DNA from: Capnocytophaga sp. oral taxon 863 str. F0517
GTDB taxonomy: Bacteria > Bacteroidota > Bacteroidia > Flavobacteriales > Flavobacteriaceae
Direction of reading: 5' to 3'
Length of the DNA: 64,000 nt
Assembly: GCF_000466425.1 (NCBI RefSeq)
Contig: NZ_KE992152.1
Location: forward strand, 18,995-82,994
The position numbers and the translations under genes were made by a program. The notes beneath the pieces were generated by a model. That model searched no databases, was not told where the DNA came from, and saw nothing but the letters and a program-made list of their open reading frames with translations. This document shows, in pieces, positions 35,091 through 42,503 of the stretch (positions are counted from its first letter, which is position 1; the number at the start of each line of letters is the position of its first letter).

Positions 35091-37559
35091 AAAAGAATAT
35101 TCCTATTAGCGTTGAGCTTGATAGCTACAGGCTATACCTACGCACAAACCGACACCTCAGGTAGAACCTTCTATCGGGCTACCTCTGAAAAGAAAACTGC
35201 TCTGAAGCATACCAAACTCAGGGTGAGTTTTGATTTTGCCAAGCAAACCCTCGCCGGAGAAGAGTGGCTCACAGCCGCTCCATTCTTCTATCCTTCTGAT
35301 AGCCTCGTTCTCGATGCCAAGGCGATGCTCATTCACAAGGTAGCACTCCAAGAGCAGGGCAAGCAGCAAGCCCTCCCTTTCAGCTATAAGGAAGATATAC
35401 TACGAATTAAGCTCCCCAAAACTTACCAGAGGGGGGAAGATTACACCGTTTATATAAAATATACAGCTCAGCCTGAAAAGGTCTCAGATAAGGGGGGACG
35501 AGCCATCACCGATACCAAGGGACTTTATTTTATCAATCCCGAAAACAATCCTCAAGGACCTATGCGCCAAGTATGGACTCAAGGAGAATCCGAAAGCTCC
35601 TCCTGCTGGTTCCCTACTATAGATAAGCCCAACCAGAAAACAACCCAAGAGATCGAGATGACTGTGCCAGATAGCTTTGTGACCCTTTCCAATGGGCTAC
35701 TTAAAAGCTCTCAGAAAAAAGGCGACTTACGTACCGACCACTGGGTAATGGACAAGCCTCATGCCCCTTATCTCTTCTTCATGGGAGCGGGTGAGTTTGC
35801 CGTAGTCAAGGACACTCCTTGGCGTGGTAAGGTGCCTGTGGAATACTATGTAGAGAAGGAATATGCCCCTCTTGCCAAAAGGCTCTTCGGGAATACTCCA
35901 GAGATGCTCACCTTCTTCTCCGAACGCTTCGGCTATGACTATCCTTGGGCAAAGTATGCACAAATCGTGGTACGTGACTTCGTCTCAGGAGCAATGGAGA
36001 ATACCACAGCGGTGAGCCATTCTGAAAGTGCCTATCAAGGTGAAGAATACCTCAATGACCAAAATTATTGGGATTACATCATCGCCCATGAGCTGGCACA
36101 TCACTGGTTCGGTGATTTGGTTACTGCCGAGAGCTGGGCAAACCTTACTGTAAATGAATCCTTTGCCAACTATAGTGAATACCTATGGATCGCCCATAAG
36201 CAGGGGAAGGATGCGGCAGATTATCACCTGCTGAACGACACTCAGGACTATCACAAGCGCCCAGATGATTTCAAGAAAAACTTAGTGCGCTTTGACTACC
36301 TCCTCACCGATGATATGTTCGATGCGGTTTCCTATAACAAGGGAGGGGCTATTCTGCATATGCTCCGTCGCTATCTCGGCGATGCGGCATTCTTCCAGGG
36401 AATTACCGACTATCTCAAGGCTCATGAATATAGTACAGGGGAAGCCCATCAGCTGCGCCTTTCCTGGGAGAAGATAAGTGGTAAAGACCTTAGTTGGTTC
36501 TTTGACCAGTGGTATTTTGGTCATGGGAACCCTACAGTGAAAGTAGAAAAAGAGTACAACGCAGCCAAAAAGCAACTTGTGGTAAAGCTCACCCAGCTCC
36601 AAGGTGAAGATCTCTACTTCCAATTCCCCTTGGATATTGACATCTATCAGGATAATAAGCCTACTCGCCATACCGTATGGGTTAGGGCACAACAGGAAAA
36701 TGTCTTTACCTTCTCTGAAAATAAAGCTCCTGTCTTGGTTAATATCAATCCCGAAGGAGTGATCGTGATGCAGGAACAGTATCCTAAAACTACCAAGGAA
36801 TACCTCCACCAAGTACAGTATGCCCCTGATCTAAAAAGTCGCCTGGAGGCCATCATCTCACAGGAGGTAGGCCAAGGAAAAGAGGTGATCATGGCTGCCC
36901 TCAAAGATCCTTATTTTATGATACGTAAGATTGCTTTGGAATTTCTCGAAGGCTACCAGCTTACCAAAAAAGATTTGGCTCAGGTGGAGAAAATGGCTAC
37001 TTCTGATCCGGAAAACCTTGTTCGTGCAGCTGCTATTTGGGTTCTGAATGGCCAAGAGGACAAGCGCTATATCTCCCTCTATGAAAAGGCACTGACCGTT
37101 CCCTCAGGAGCTATTAAGAATGCCGCACTCGAGGGAATATCCCGCACCAACCCTAAGCGTGCTAAGTCATTCTTGGAAAAAGCCGATCCCTACGATCTTG
37201 AAGCCGATCAGCTCTTAGGACTAACGGGAGTGATTACCGATAATAAAATGGACAAATTCCTTCCTTTGCTGATACCTTATGTTGTCAACTATCCTTTTAT
37301 CGAAAAAGAAGAGCCTCAAAGAGCTGCTGATTTCAAGAAAACCTATCTATGGGCAATGAGCTTGGATGATAAAAGGCTCGTACGACTTGTGCAAACCTCC
37401 TTCAATGACTTTACCCAAGACGAAAATGACCCCCAAGCCAAACAAACTCTTTGGAAAGTCATAGACGAAGGGATTGCTCAAAAGAAAAAACTTCCCGAAA
37501 GTCCTTCGGTGAAGGAGCAAATCAAAATGCTGGTAGAGCTTAAGAGTAAGATAAGGTAA
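35088..37559 (+). CDS. M1-family aminopeptidase, secreted
   Basis: This 823-residue zinc aminopeptidase removes N-terminal residues from peptides. A signal peptide (MKRIFLLALSLIATGYTYAQ) sends it to the periplasm or surface. The GAMEN motif is SGAMENTTAV. The zinc site is HELAHHWFG (H334, E335, H338) with E357, giving the exact HExxH-x18-E spacing. The C-terminal quarter is helical and HEAT-like (IRKIALEFLEG, VRAAAIWVLNG). The start is TTG at 35088, because an in-frame stop precedes it. It is followed with one-base overlap by a GNAT gene. Together with the M13 enzymes it suggests peptide use. Confidence 0.92.
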   Translation: MKRIFLLALSLIATGYTYAQTDTSGRTFYRATSEKKTALKHTKLRVSFDFAKQTLAGEEWLTAAPFFYPSDSLVLDAKAMLIHKVALQEQGKQQALPFSYKEDILRIKLPKTYQRGEDYTVYIKYTAQPEKVSDKGGRAITDTKGLYFINPENNPQGPMRQVWTQGESESSSCWFPTIDKPNQKTTQEIEMTVPDSFVTLSNGLLKSSQKKGDLRTDHWVMDKPHAPYLFFMGAGEFAVVKDTPWRGKVPVEYYVEKEYAPLAKRLFGNTPEMLTFFSERFGYDYPWAKYAQIVVRDFVSGAMENTTAVSHSESAYQGEEYLNDQNYWDYIIAHELAHHWFGDLVTAESWANLTVNESFANYSEYLWIAHKQGKDAADYHLLNDTQDYHKRPDDFKKNLVRFDYLLTDDMFDAVSYNKGGAILHMLRRYLGDAAFFQGITDYLKAHEYSTGEAHQLRLSWEKISGKDLSWFFDQWYFGHGNPTVKVEKEYNAAKKQLVVKLTQLQGEDLYFQFPLDIDIYQDNKPTRHTVWVRAQQENVFTFSENKAPVLVNINPEGVIVMQEQYPKTTKEYLHQVQYAPDLKSRLEAIISQEVGQGKEVIMAALKDPYFMIRKIALEFLEGYQLTKKDLAQVEKMATSDPENLVRAAAIWVLNGQEDKRYISLYEKALTVPSGAIKNAALEGISRTNPKRAKSFLEKADPYDLEADQLLGLTGVITDNKMDKFLPLLIPYVVNYPFIEKEEPQRAADFKKTYLWAMSLDDKRLVRLVQTSFNDFTQDENDPQAKQTLWKVIDEGIAQKKKLPESPSVKEQIKMLVELKSKIR

Positions 37560-38110
37560 TGAAAACACTTCACACGACAAGTCTTTTGCTTCGTCCTTGG
37601 GAAGTTTCCGATGCCCAGGCGCTATATACACAAGCACATAACCCTATTATAGGCAAGCGGTGTGGTTGGATGCCCCACAAAAGTGTAGAAGAGAGCCGAG
37701 AGATTATTGAAAACGTACTTCGCAAACCTCACTCTTTCGCTATTTGCCTATCTGATAACACCCTTATAGGGAGTATCAGCTTGCTTTTTCAACGAGAAAG
37801 CCTACTTTTTCAAGGAGAAAGTAGGCTCTCTGTAGGTGAAAATGAAGCCGAAATAGGTTATTGGTTAGGAGAAGACTTTTGGGGCAAAGGGTATATGACA
37901 GAAGCTGCATTACAAATTATACGCTATGCCTTTGAGGAGTTGTCTCTTACTCAGTTGTGGGCGGGTATATACAAGGAAAATATAACCTCACAGCGGGTCA
38001 TTGAAAAATGTGGTTTTCGCTATCATCATACCCTTGAAGATTTCTTGTTTCCACTAATAGGGGAGCGACATACAGTCCTGGTTTATACACTTCAAAAAGA
38101 TATGCAGTAA
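37559..38110 (+). CDS. GNAT N-acetyltransferase, RimJ/RimL type
   Basis: This 183-residue protein has the typical N-terminus LHTTSLLLRPWEVSDAQAL, EAEIGYWLGEDFWGKGYMTEAA (acetyl-CoA-binding R/Q-x-x-G-x-G/A region as GEDFWGKGY), and NITSQRVIEKCGF. It transfers acetyl from acetyl-CoA to an amine, possibly a protein N-terminus. A 21-base tandem repeat (37784-37804 and 37805-37825) adds about seven residues (LFQRESL, LFQGESR) in a surface turn before the core. It shares one base with the M1 gene stop and is co-transcribed. Confidence 0.87.
   Translation: MKTLHTTSLLLRPWEVSDAQALYTQAHNPIIGKRCGWMPHKSVEESREIIENVLRKPHSFAICLSDNTLIGSISLLFQRESLLFQGESRLSVGENEAEIGYWLGEDFWGKGYMTEAALQIIRYAFEELSLTQLWAGIYKENITSQRVIEKCGFRYHHTLEDFLFPLIGERHTVLVYTLQKDMQ
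37784..37825 (+). repeat. 21-base tandem repeat inside the acetyltransferase gene
   Basis: Two adjacent 21-base units (37784-37804 and 37805-37825) differ at about four bases, begin CTTTTTCAA and stay in frame. The second unit also makes an inverted pair, GCCTACTTT with AAAGTAGGC. Confidence 0.7.
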
Positions 38111-38136
38111 TCCAGTTTTAGATTAAAGGTGATATA

Positions 38137-38718
38137 ATGAAAACAGTTCTTTTATTAATTTTTTTAGCTATAACTTTGTGTGGTAAATCTCAAACTATAC
38201 AAAGTAAATTAGACTATTGTGCTGTTTTTATTCCTGATGAAAACTACAAAGATTATTGTATTGAGGACTATAAGGCACATCATAAAGCGTTTATAATGAC
38301 AGAGAAAAAGCTCTTGAATGATGAGCTGAAAATCTTCAGTCATTCTGATTTAATCTTTGACAATGATCCCAAATGTAGTGTTACAAAGGCTTTAGAAAAG
38401 AAGTTGAAGCCCTTAGAGGATATTGAAATTCAATTCAATGGGAAATCTATCATTATTGATACTACCTTTGTAGAGCTGGGTACTGAGATGATGATTCCCT
38501 ACAAGGTAAGATATCAGAAAAAGAAAAAAGAAACCCTGATAAAGCTATCCTTTGAGAATGTTTTATGGACATCAGCAGGGGGATTTCATCGCTATGATAT
38601 TTATTTGGTAGCTGAGAATGACCAATTGATAGTATCTAAGATAAAGGCTTTTTATATTTCAAAAGAGTTTGACAGCTATGGTAAAGAGAAAACACAGGTG
38701 ATTTACCCTACCAAATGA
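38137..38718 (+). CDS. Secreted protein of unknown function
   Basis: This 193-residue protein has a signal peptide, MKTVLLLIFLAITLCGKSQ. The mature part is lysine-rich with alternating strands (IEIQFNGKSIIID, YKVRYQKKKKETLIKLSF, RYDIYLVAENDQLIVSKI) and two cysteines early (DYCAVFIPDENYKDYC) that could form a disulfide. No domain is recognised. It follows the GNAT gene by 26 bases and may be in the same transcript. Its lower GC than the genes before it suggests a more recent arrival. Confidence 0.6.
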   Translation: MKTVLLLIFLAITLCGKSQTIQSKLDYCAVFIPDENYKDYCIEDYKAHHKAFIMTEKKLLNDELKIFSHSDLIFDNDPKCSVTKALEKKLKPLEDIEIQFNGKSIIIDTTFVELGTEMMIPYKVRYQKKKKETLIKLSFENVLWTSAGGFHRYDIYLVAENDQLIVSKIKAFYISKEFDSYGKEKTQVIYPTK

Positions 38719-38779
38719 GAATTATACAACAAATATTAGAGTCATTAATCGTTGAATTATGTATTTTGCAAACACTTGA

Positions 38780-38964
38780 CACAAAAGTTTTAATTTTGTA
38801 ATCACTCCTGAGGAGTTTGAAATGGTTTTCAGTAGAGATGATTATGAGTTTGTAACAGTCAAGCAGTGCAATTGCTCAAACCTGATTTTTGGATTTCCGA
38901 CAAAGCAAAGGAGCAAGTAGGGAAGAACTATTACTTACAGAAAATAGGATTGGTGTTTGTTTAA
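38780..38964 (+). pseudogene. Frameshifted gene remnant
   Basis: One frame reads NFVITPEEFEMVFSRDDYEF and then VTVKQCNCS up to a stop at 38918. Just after 38878 the next frame continues KPDFWISDKAKEQVGKNYYL then QKIGLVFV to a stop at 38962. Together they read as a plausible protein end broken by a one-base shift, with no start codon. The parent family is not recognised. Confidence 0.4.
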
Positions 38965-39017
38965 AGGATATTAGGGGTTAGTGTAAATACATCTTACATG
39001 TTAAAATATAACTAAAA

Positions 39018-39083
39018 AAGCGTGCAAAAGAGCCTGAAAAGCGCGCAAAAAGCGTGCAAAAATCCCGCAAAGCGCGCAAAACA
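39018..39083 (+). repeat. Short GCGNGCAAAA-type tandem repeats before kptA
   Basis: Units of about 10-11 bases (GCGTGCAAAA, GCGCGCAAAAA, GCGTGCAAAAA, GCGCGCAAAAC) alternate with degenerate copies. They lie just before the kptA ATG at 39091. Read through, they would give a lysine/alanine-rich extension from a GTG at 39022, which is probably not translated. Confidence 0.6.
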
Positions 39084-39090
39084 TAGAATA

Positions 39091-39645
39091 ATGTCTAAAG
39101 AAGAAAAGTATAAAAAAGAGAGCAAGTTCCTCAGTTTGGTATTGCGACACCACCCTGAGGCAATTGGTATTACCCTCGATGCGCATGGTTGGGCTGAGGT
39201 AAATATACTCATTAAGCATATGAAGCGTAAATTCCCAGTGTTCAGCCTTAAAATGTTGGAAGAAATCGTCGCTACAGATAACAAACAGCGGTATGCTTTT
39301 AGCGAGGATAACACAAAAATACGCGCCAATCAGGGACATTCGATTGCTGTAGAGTTAGAATTACTACCCCAAATACCCCCCGAATGTTTGTACCACGGTA
39401 CTGCCAGCAGGTTTGTAGAGAGCATTCTCAAAAGCGGACTCCAAAAGCAAACACGCCAGTATGTACACCTTAGCAATGATATAGAAACAGCCACTAAGGT
39501 AGGGAGCCGACATGGCAGCCCTATAATTTTTAAAGTAAATACAATGGCAATGTATAATGAAGGTTTTACTTTCTATCTCTCTGCCAATGGAGTATGGCTC
39601 ACGGATAAGGTACCACCAAAGTTTTTGGAGTTAGTTGAGTCGTAG
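39091..39645 (+). CDS. kptA: RNA 2'-phosphotransferase, Tpt1/KptA family
   Basis: This 184-residue enzyme transfers a 2'-phosphate from RNA to NAD, forming ADP-ribose cyclic phosphate. The family motifs are present: KFLSLVLRHHPEAIGI (RNA-binding helix with paired His), GWAEV, the catalytic R-H-R-R series as RHHP, CLYHGT and KQTRQYVHLSND, and GSRHGSPIIFKV. The start at ATG 39091 gives a normal N-terminus (MSKEEKYKKESKFLS). Bacteria lack the tRNA splicing pathway this enzyme serves in yeast, so its bacterial substrate is unclear. The promoter is not identified. Confidence 0.92.
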   Translation: MSKEEKYKKESKFLSLVLRHHPEAIGITLDAHGWAEVNILIKHMKRKFPVFSLKMLEEIVATDNKQRYAFSEDNTKIRANQGHSIAVELELLPQIPPECLYHGTASRFVESILKSGLQKQTRQYVHLSNDIETATKVGSRHGSPIIFKVNTMAMYNEGFTFYLSANGVWLTDKVPPKFLELVES

Positions 39646-39692
39646 CATATTAGGTAAGTGAGGCAATTTGCCTCCAAAAGTATAAAAAATAG

Positions 39693-40652
39693 ATGATAAA
39701 AATGAGAAAAATTGTATTGACCCTACTTTCTTTGGCGGCTATAGCCTGCCAAGAAAAGAAAGCCCCCACTACAGCAGCGGCGGAAACGCCACAAGTGGCT
39801 CAAGAAAAAGCCGTCCCAACGCTGACCTACTCTAACTTAGTGGATACACCTACTCAAGAAAAAGTGCAGCAAGCCCTTATAGCAGCTGGCATATCTGCTT
39901 CTAATGCTTCCGCTTTCTTGGAGAGTGTAGCACTCTTCAACCAAACCGCTGGAGCGAAAGCAAACCTTGTCCCAGAGGGCTTTGTAACCATTGATAGCCT
40001 CCTGCCCAAGTATGATGAGGTAGCTATACAAACCGACTGGATGGCCAAATACTCTACCTTTCAGGGGTATAATTGCCGCTTGACTTCCTTTACCCTTTTG
40101 CGTGATTTGATCGCTTTTCCCGATAAGAAGTTTGCCAGCAAGGGAGAAGATGAGGTGCTCTTTATAGACCGTGAGTCTTTGCGCAATGCTCCTAAAAAGC
40201 TCTTTACCCCAGCCGAGGAAAACGACTTTTTTGCGCTCTTTACCGAAGTGCCTACCACCAATACCAAGGATATCCATATCCATTTGCAAGCCATGCAACG
40301 TGCATGGAGGGAGCGTGGTATCACTTTCCGCTATAAGGACGACCCTACCAAGGCATCGCTTATCTCGGCTGTTTTTCATTCTCAAATCACCCCTGAGGAG
40401 AATATGATTTTTGTGGGGCATGTGGGGGTATTGGTCCCCTTCGAAGGTAAGCTGCTCTTTGTGGAAAAACTCGCTTTCCAAGAACCCTACCAAGCCATTA
40501 TCTTTGCCAACCGTACTGAGCTAAGCGATTACCTGATGAACCGCTACGATGTGGAATGGGAGCAACCCAATGCGATTCCCTTTATCATGGAGAATGACTC
40601 CCTGATGGACGGCTATCGCCCTAACCCTTATAAAGGAGCGAAAAGTGAATAG
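39693..40652 (+). CDS. DUF4300-type lipoprotein
   Basis: This 319-residue protein has a lipoprotein signal, VLTLLSLAAIAC, and a threonine/alanine-rich linker (APTTAAAETPQ). The core TYSNLVDTPTQEKVQQALIA plus AGISASNASAFL, and later YNCRLTSFTLLRDLI and FVGHVGVLVPFEGKLLFVEKL, fit the DUF4300 family of exported proteins of unknown function. An ATG three codons in (39702) is an equally good start. The final residues (KGAKSE) are encoded by heptad repeats. It lies 32 bases before another lipoprotein gene, probably one operon. Confidence 0.68.
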   Translation: MIKMRKIVLTLLSLAAIACQEKKAPTTAAAETPQVAQEKAVPTLTYSNLVDTPTQEKVQQALIAAGISASNASAFLESVALFNQTAGAKANLVPEGFVTIDSLLPKYDEVAIQTDWMAKYSTFQGYNCRLTSFTLLRDLIAFPDKKFASKGEDEVLFIDRESLRNAPKKLFTPAEENDFFALFTEVPTTNTKDIHIHLQAMQRAWRERGITFRYKDDPTKASLISAVFHSQITPEENMIFVGHVGVLVPFEGKLLFVEKLAFQEPYQAIIFANRTELSDYLMNRYDVEWEQPNAIPFIMENDSLMDGYRPNPYKGAKSE

Positions 40653-40678
40653 TGAAAAATGAATAGTTACTTCCCTAA
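40640..40678 (+). repeat. Degenerate 7-base repeat tract at a gene end
   Basis: GCGAAAA, GTGAATA, GTGAAAA, ATGAATA, GTTACTT follow each other and include the stop codon of the DUF4300 gene. Confidence 0.6.
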
Positions 40679-40683
40679 CCCCT

Positions 40684-41796
40684 ATGAAAAAGATATTCCT
40701 TATCCTTTTAGCCTTGGGGCTTTTTGCCTGCAAGCAAACAACTCCTATCACTGAGCAGCCTATGAGCCCAGAGATAGAAGCAAAGCTCTATGAACTCCTC
40801 AAAAGAGTACCCTATACCTCTCATGAAGACCCTGATAGCGGATTTTTCTATAGTGGCAGTGTTGTAGATACCGCCGCACGTCTGGATCCTGTCTTTGGGA
40901 GGGTGGACATTTCTCTACTCCCCAAGACCATAGAGTTCAATCCCTATATTTTGAGATTTTTTACCTATGACCAGTTACTACTGAGTGAGCACCTCACTCC
41001 AGCGATACATAAGCTCACTCCTGAGGAAATCGCTCGCTATTTTGATGTATATATCTCGGCTATAGACAACCAATACTTTACAGGAGAAAAAGGAGAAAAG
41101 GCCAATCCTGAGAAGGGTTCTGTCTATCTTCCTTTTAAGGAGGTAACCTATTTGCTCAAAGATGGCGTATGGAGCAAAGGAGCCACTTTCTCCGCTACTA
41201 CAAGAGAAGAAGTCGGAAACCTTGTGATCAACCAAACAGAATATATGTTGGGCATCATTGCCCCTTACAAGGATATCTGTCAAGTGGATAACCTCAAAGA
41301 ACTATCCAAGAGAATCATTCGCTTGGGAGCATATGACTTAGAACAACGGCTCTATGGTTGTGACCTCAATGGGGATGGTAAGCCAGATCACCTCTTTTCC
41401 TTTGTCGAACAAGAGGATAGTCCTAATGCAATTAGAAAGGTCGTATTGCTTCTTAGTCAGGAAGGAGAACATAAGTATAAGCTCCTGATAGCACCTGATT
41501 TTTGTTATAAGGACTGGCCACTTCACCAAATCGTCTGCAAAAGGGAATACTTTACCTTGGAGTTCAAGGGAGACAATTTTCCGGCGGAGGCCTATATCAC
41601 CTTCAAGTACAACAAACATGCAAATGATTTCTTTCTCCATCGCTATGGGTATATTGACCTAAGCAGAGGAGAACAAGGGGCTAAAAAGGAAGTACAACTT
41701 ACAACGAAAGACTTTGGAGAGGTTTACTTTCAAGATTTTTATATAGAAGAATTTGACCATATGATTGATAGCCAATTCTCGGGCGAAGAGGAATAG
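40684..41796 (+). CDS. Lipoprotein of unknown function with a calcium-loop-like motif
   Basis: This 370-residue protein begins with a lipoprotein signal (MKKIFLILLALGLFAC). The N-terminal part (ELLKRVPYTSHEDPDSGFFY) is not recognised. Near residue 225 it has DLNGDGKPDHLFSF, the aspartate-rich loop of FG-GAP/EF-like repeats, which binds calcium in other proteins. The C-terminal part has strands (YITFKYNKHANDFFLHRYGYIDL). It is exported and lipid-anchored, probably co-transcribed with the preceding DUF4300 lipoprotein. No enzyme motif is visible. Confidence 0.62.
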   Translation: MKKIFLILLALGLFACKQTTPITEQPMSPEIEAKLYELLKRVPYTSHEDPDSGFFYSGSVVDTAARLDPVFGRVDISLLPKTIEFNPYILRFFTYDQLLLSEHLTPAIHKLTPEEIARYFDVYISAIDNQYFTGEKGEKANPEKGSVYLPFKEVTYLLKDGVWSKGATFSATTREEVGNLVINQTEYMLGIIAPYKDICQVDNLKELSKRIIRLGAYDLEQRLYGCDLNGDGKPDHLFSFVEQEDSPNAIRKVVLLLSQEGEHKYKLLIAPDFCYKDWPLHQIVCKREYFTLEFKGDNFPAEAYITFKYNKHANDFFLHRYGYIDLSRGEQGAKKEVQLTTKDFGEVYFQDFYIEEFDHMIDSQFSGEEE

Positions 41797-41871
41797 AAAA
41801 CATTTTAATGATTGGATAGAAAGATTGAAAAGATAATTATGATTTAACTTTTTTATTTTAAACTTTCTTTG

Positions 41872-41879
41872 TAATTTTG
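41872..41879 (+). promoter_or_regulatory. Promoter of the YafQ module (-7 element)
   Basis: TAATTTTG, 20 bases before the antitoxin ATG. The upstream element is T-rich but lacks a clear TTTG. Autorepression by the antitoxin would act here. Confidence 0.55.
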
Positions 41880-41898
41880 CTCTTTAAAACAAGAAATT

Positions 41899-42159
41899 AT
41901 GGCGACAACAACGATACAAGCAACGATTGACAATGTGGATATTCCCCTATTTCAAGCCCTTTTTGAGAAGTTTAGGGTTAAAATGACTGTAGTAGATACC
42001 CAAAGAACTTACCCCATAGAAAAGGCTATACCTAATAAAGAAACTATAGAGGCTATAGAAGAGGGGAAAAAATTGATTGAAAAACACAAAAAGGGTCTTA
42101 TAAAGGGGCATAAAAGTGCTGAAGAATTGTTCAATGAAATATTGTCAGAAGATGAATGA
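41899..42159 (+). CDS. Antitoxin of a YafQ-type toxin-antitoxin pair
   Basis: This 86-residue protein starts with a strand (TTTIQATIDNVDIPLFQALFE) like the ribbon end of RelB/DinJ-type antitoxins and ends in a charged flexible region (EEGKKLIEKHKKGLIKGHKS then AEELFNEILSEDE) that would wrap and block the toxin. The identity rests mainly on the toxin that follows and overlaps it by 8 bases. Antitoxins of this type usually bind their own promoter with the toxin. It is not clear whether it belongs to the DUF2683-like antitoxins. Confidence 0.72.
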   Translation: MATTTIQATIDNVDIPLFQALFEKFRVKMTVVDTQRTYPIEKAIPNKETIEAIEEGKKLIEKHKKGLIKGHKSAEELFNEILSEDE

Positions 42160-42463
42160 TATAGAAGAACAAGAAGAGCATTTGTATGAATTATATTATG
42201 CTACAATATTTAAAAAAGAACTCAAGAAATTTAAAAAACAACCTAATAAAATTGAAAAGATATTAGCTGTTGTAAAACTATTAGAAAAGGGAGGAGTCTC
42301 TGAGATTCCTAAGAAGATGAAACCACACATGTTGATAGGACAATATCAGGGATGCTTAGAGTGTCATATAGAGGGAGATTTACTCCTTATATGGCAACAA
42401 GATGATGAAGAAATGGTAATTGTATTGGAACGATTAGGTTCGCATTCAGAACTTTTCAGTTAA
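42152..42463 (+). CDS. YafQ-type mRNA interferase toxin
   Basis: This 103-residue protein has the RelE/YafQ layout: helices with ATIFKKELKKFKKQPNKIEK, then PKKMKPHMLIGQYQGCLECH, DLLLIWQQDD and the end LERLGSHSELFS, which carries the catalytic histidine region of YafQ. Such toxins cut mRNA on the ribosome and stop growth under stress. The ATG at 42152 overlaps the antitoxin stop (ATGAATGA); the longer open frame from 42116 is rejected. Both genes are AT-rich next to their neighbours. Confidence 0.86.
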   Translation: MNDIEEQEEHLYELYYATIFKKELKKFKKQPNKIEKILAVVKLLEKGGVSEIPKKMKPHMLIGQYQGCLECHIEGDLLLIWQQDDEEMVIVLERLGSHSELFS

Positions 42464-42503
42464 TAGAAGAACTCAAAACTAACAACTCAAAACTTAATAG
42501 CAT

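Noticed and set aside
39022..39090. Upstream GTG start adding 23 residues to KptA
   Set aside because: The extension is lysine/alanine-rich, read entirely from tandem repeats, and absent from the normal family N-terminus, which begins at the ATG at 39091.
39837..40493. Minus-strand open frame of 218 codons inside the DUF4300 gene
   Set aside because: The opposite strand has a lipoprotein signal and family blocks. This frame has neither.
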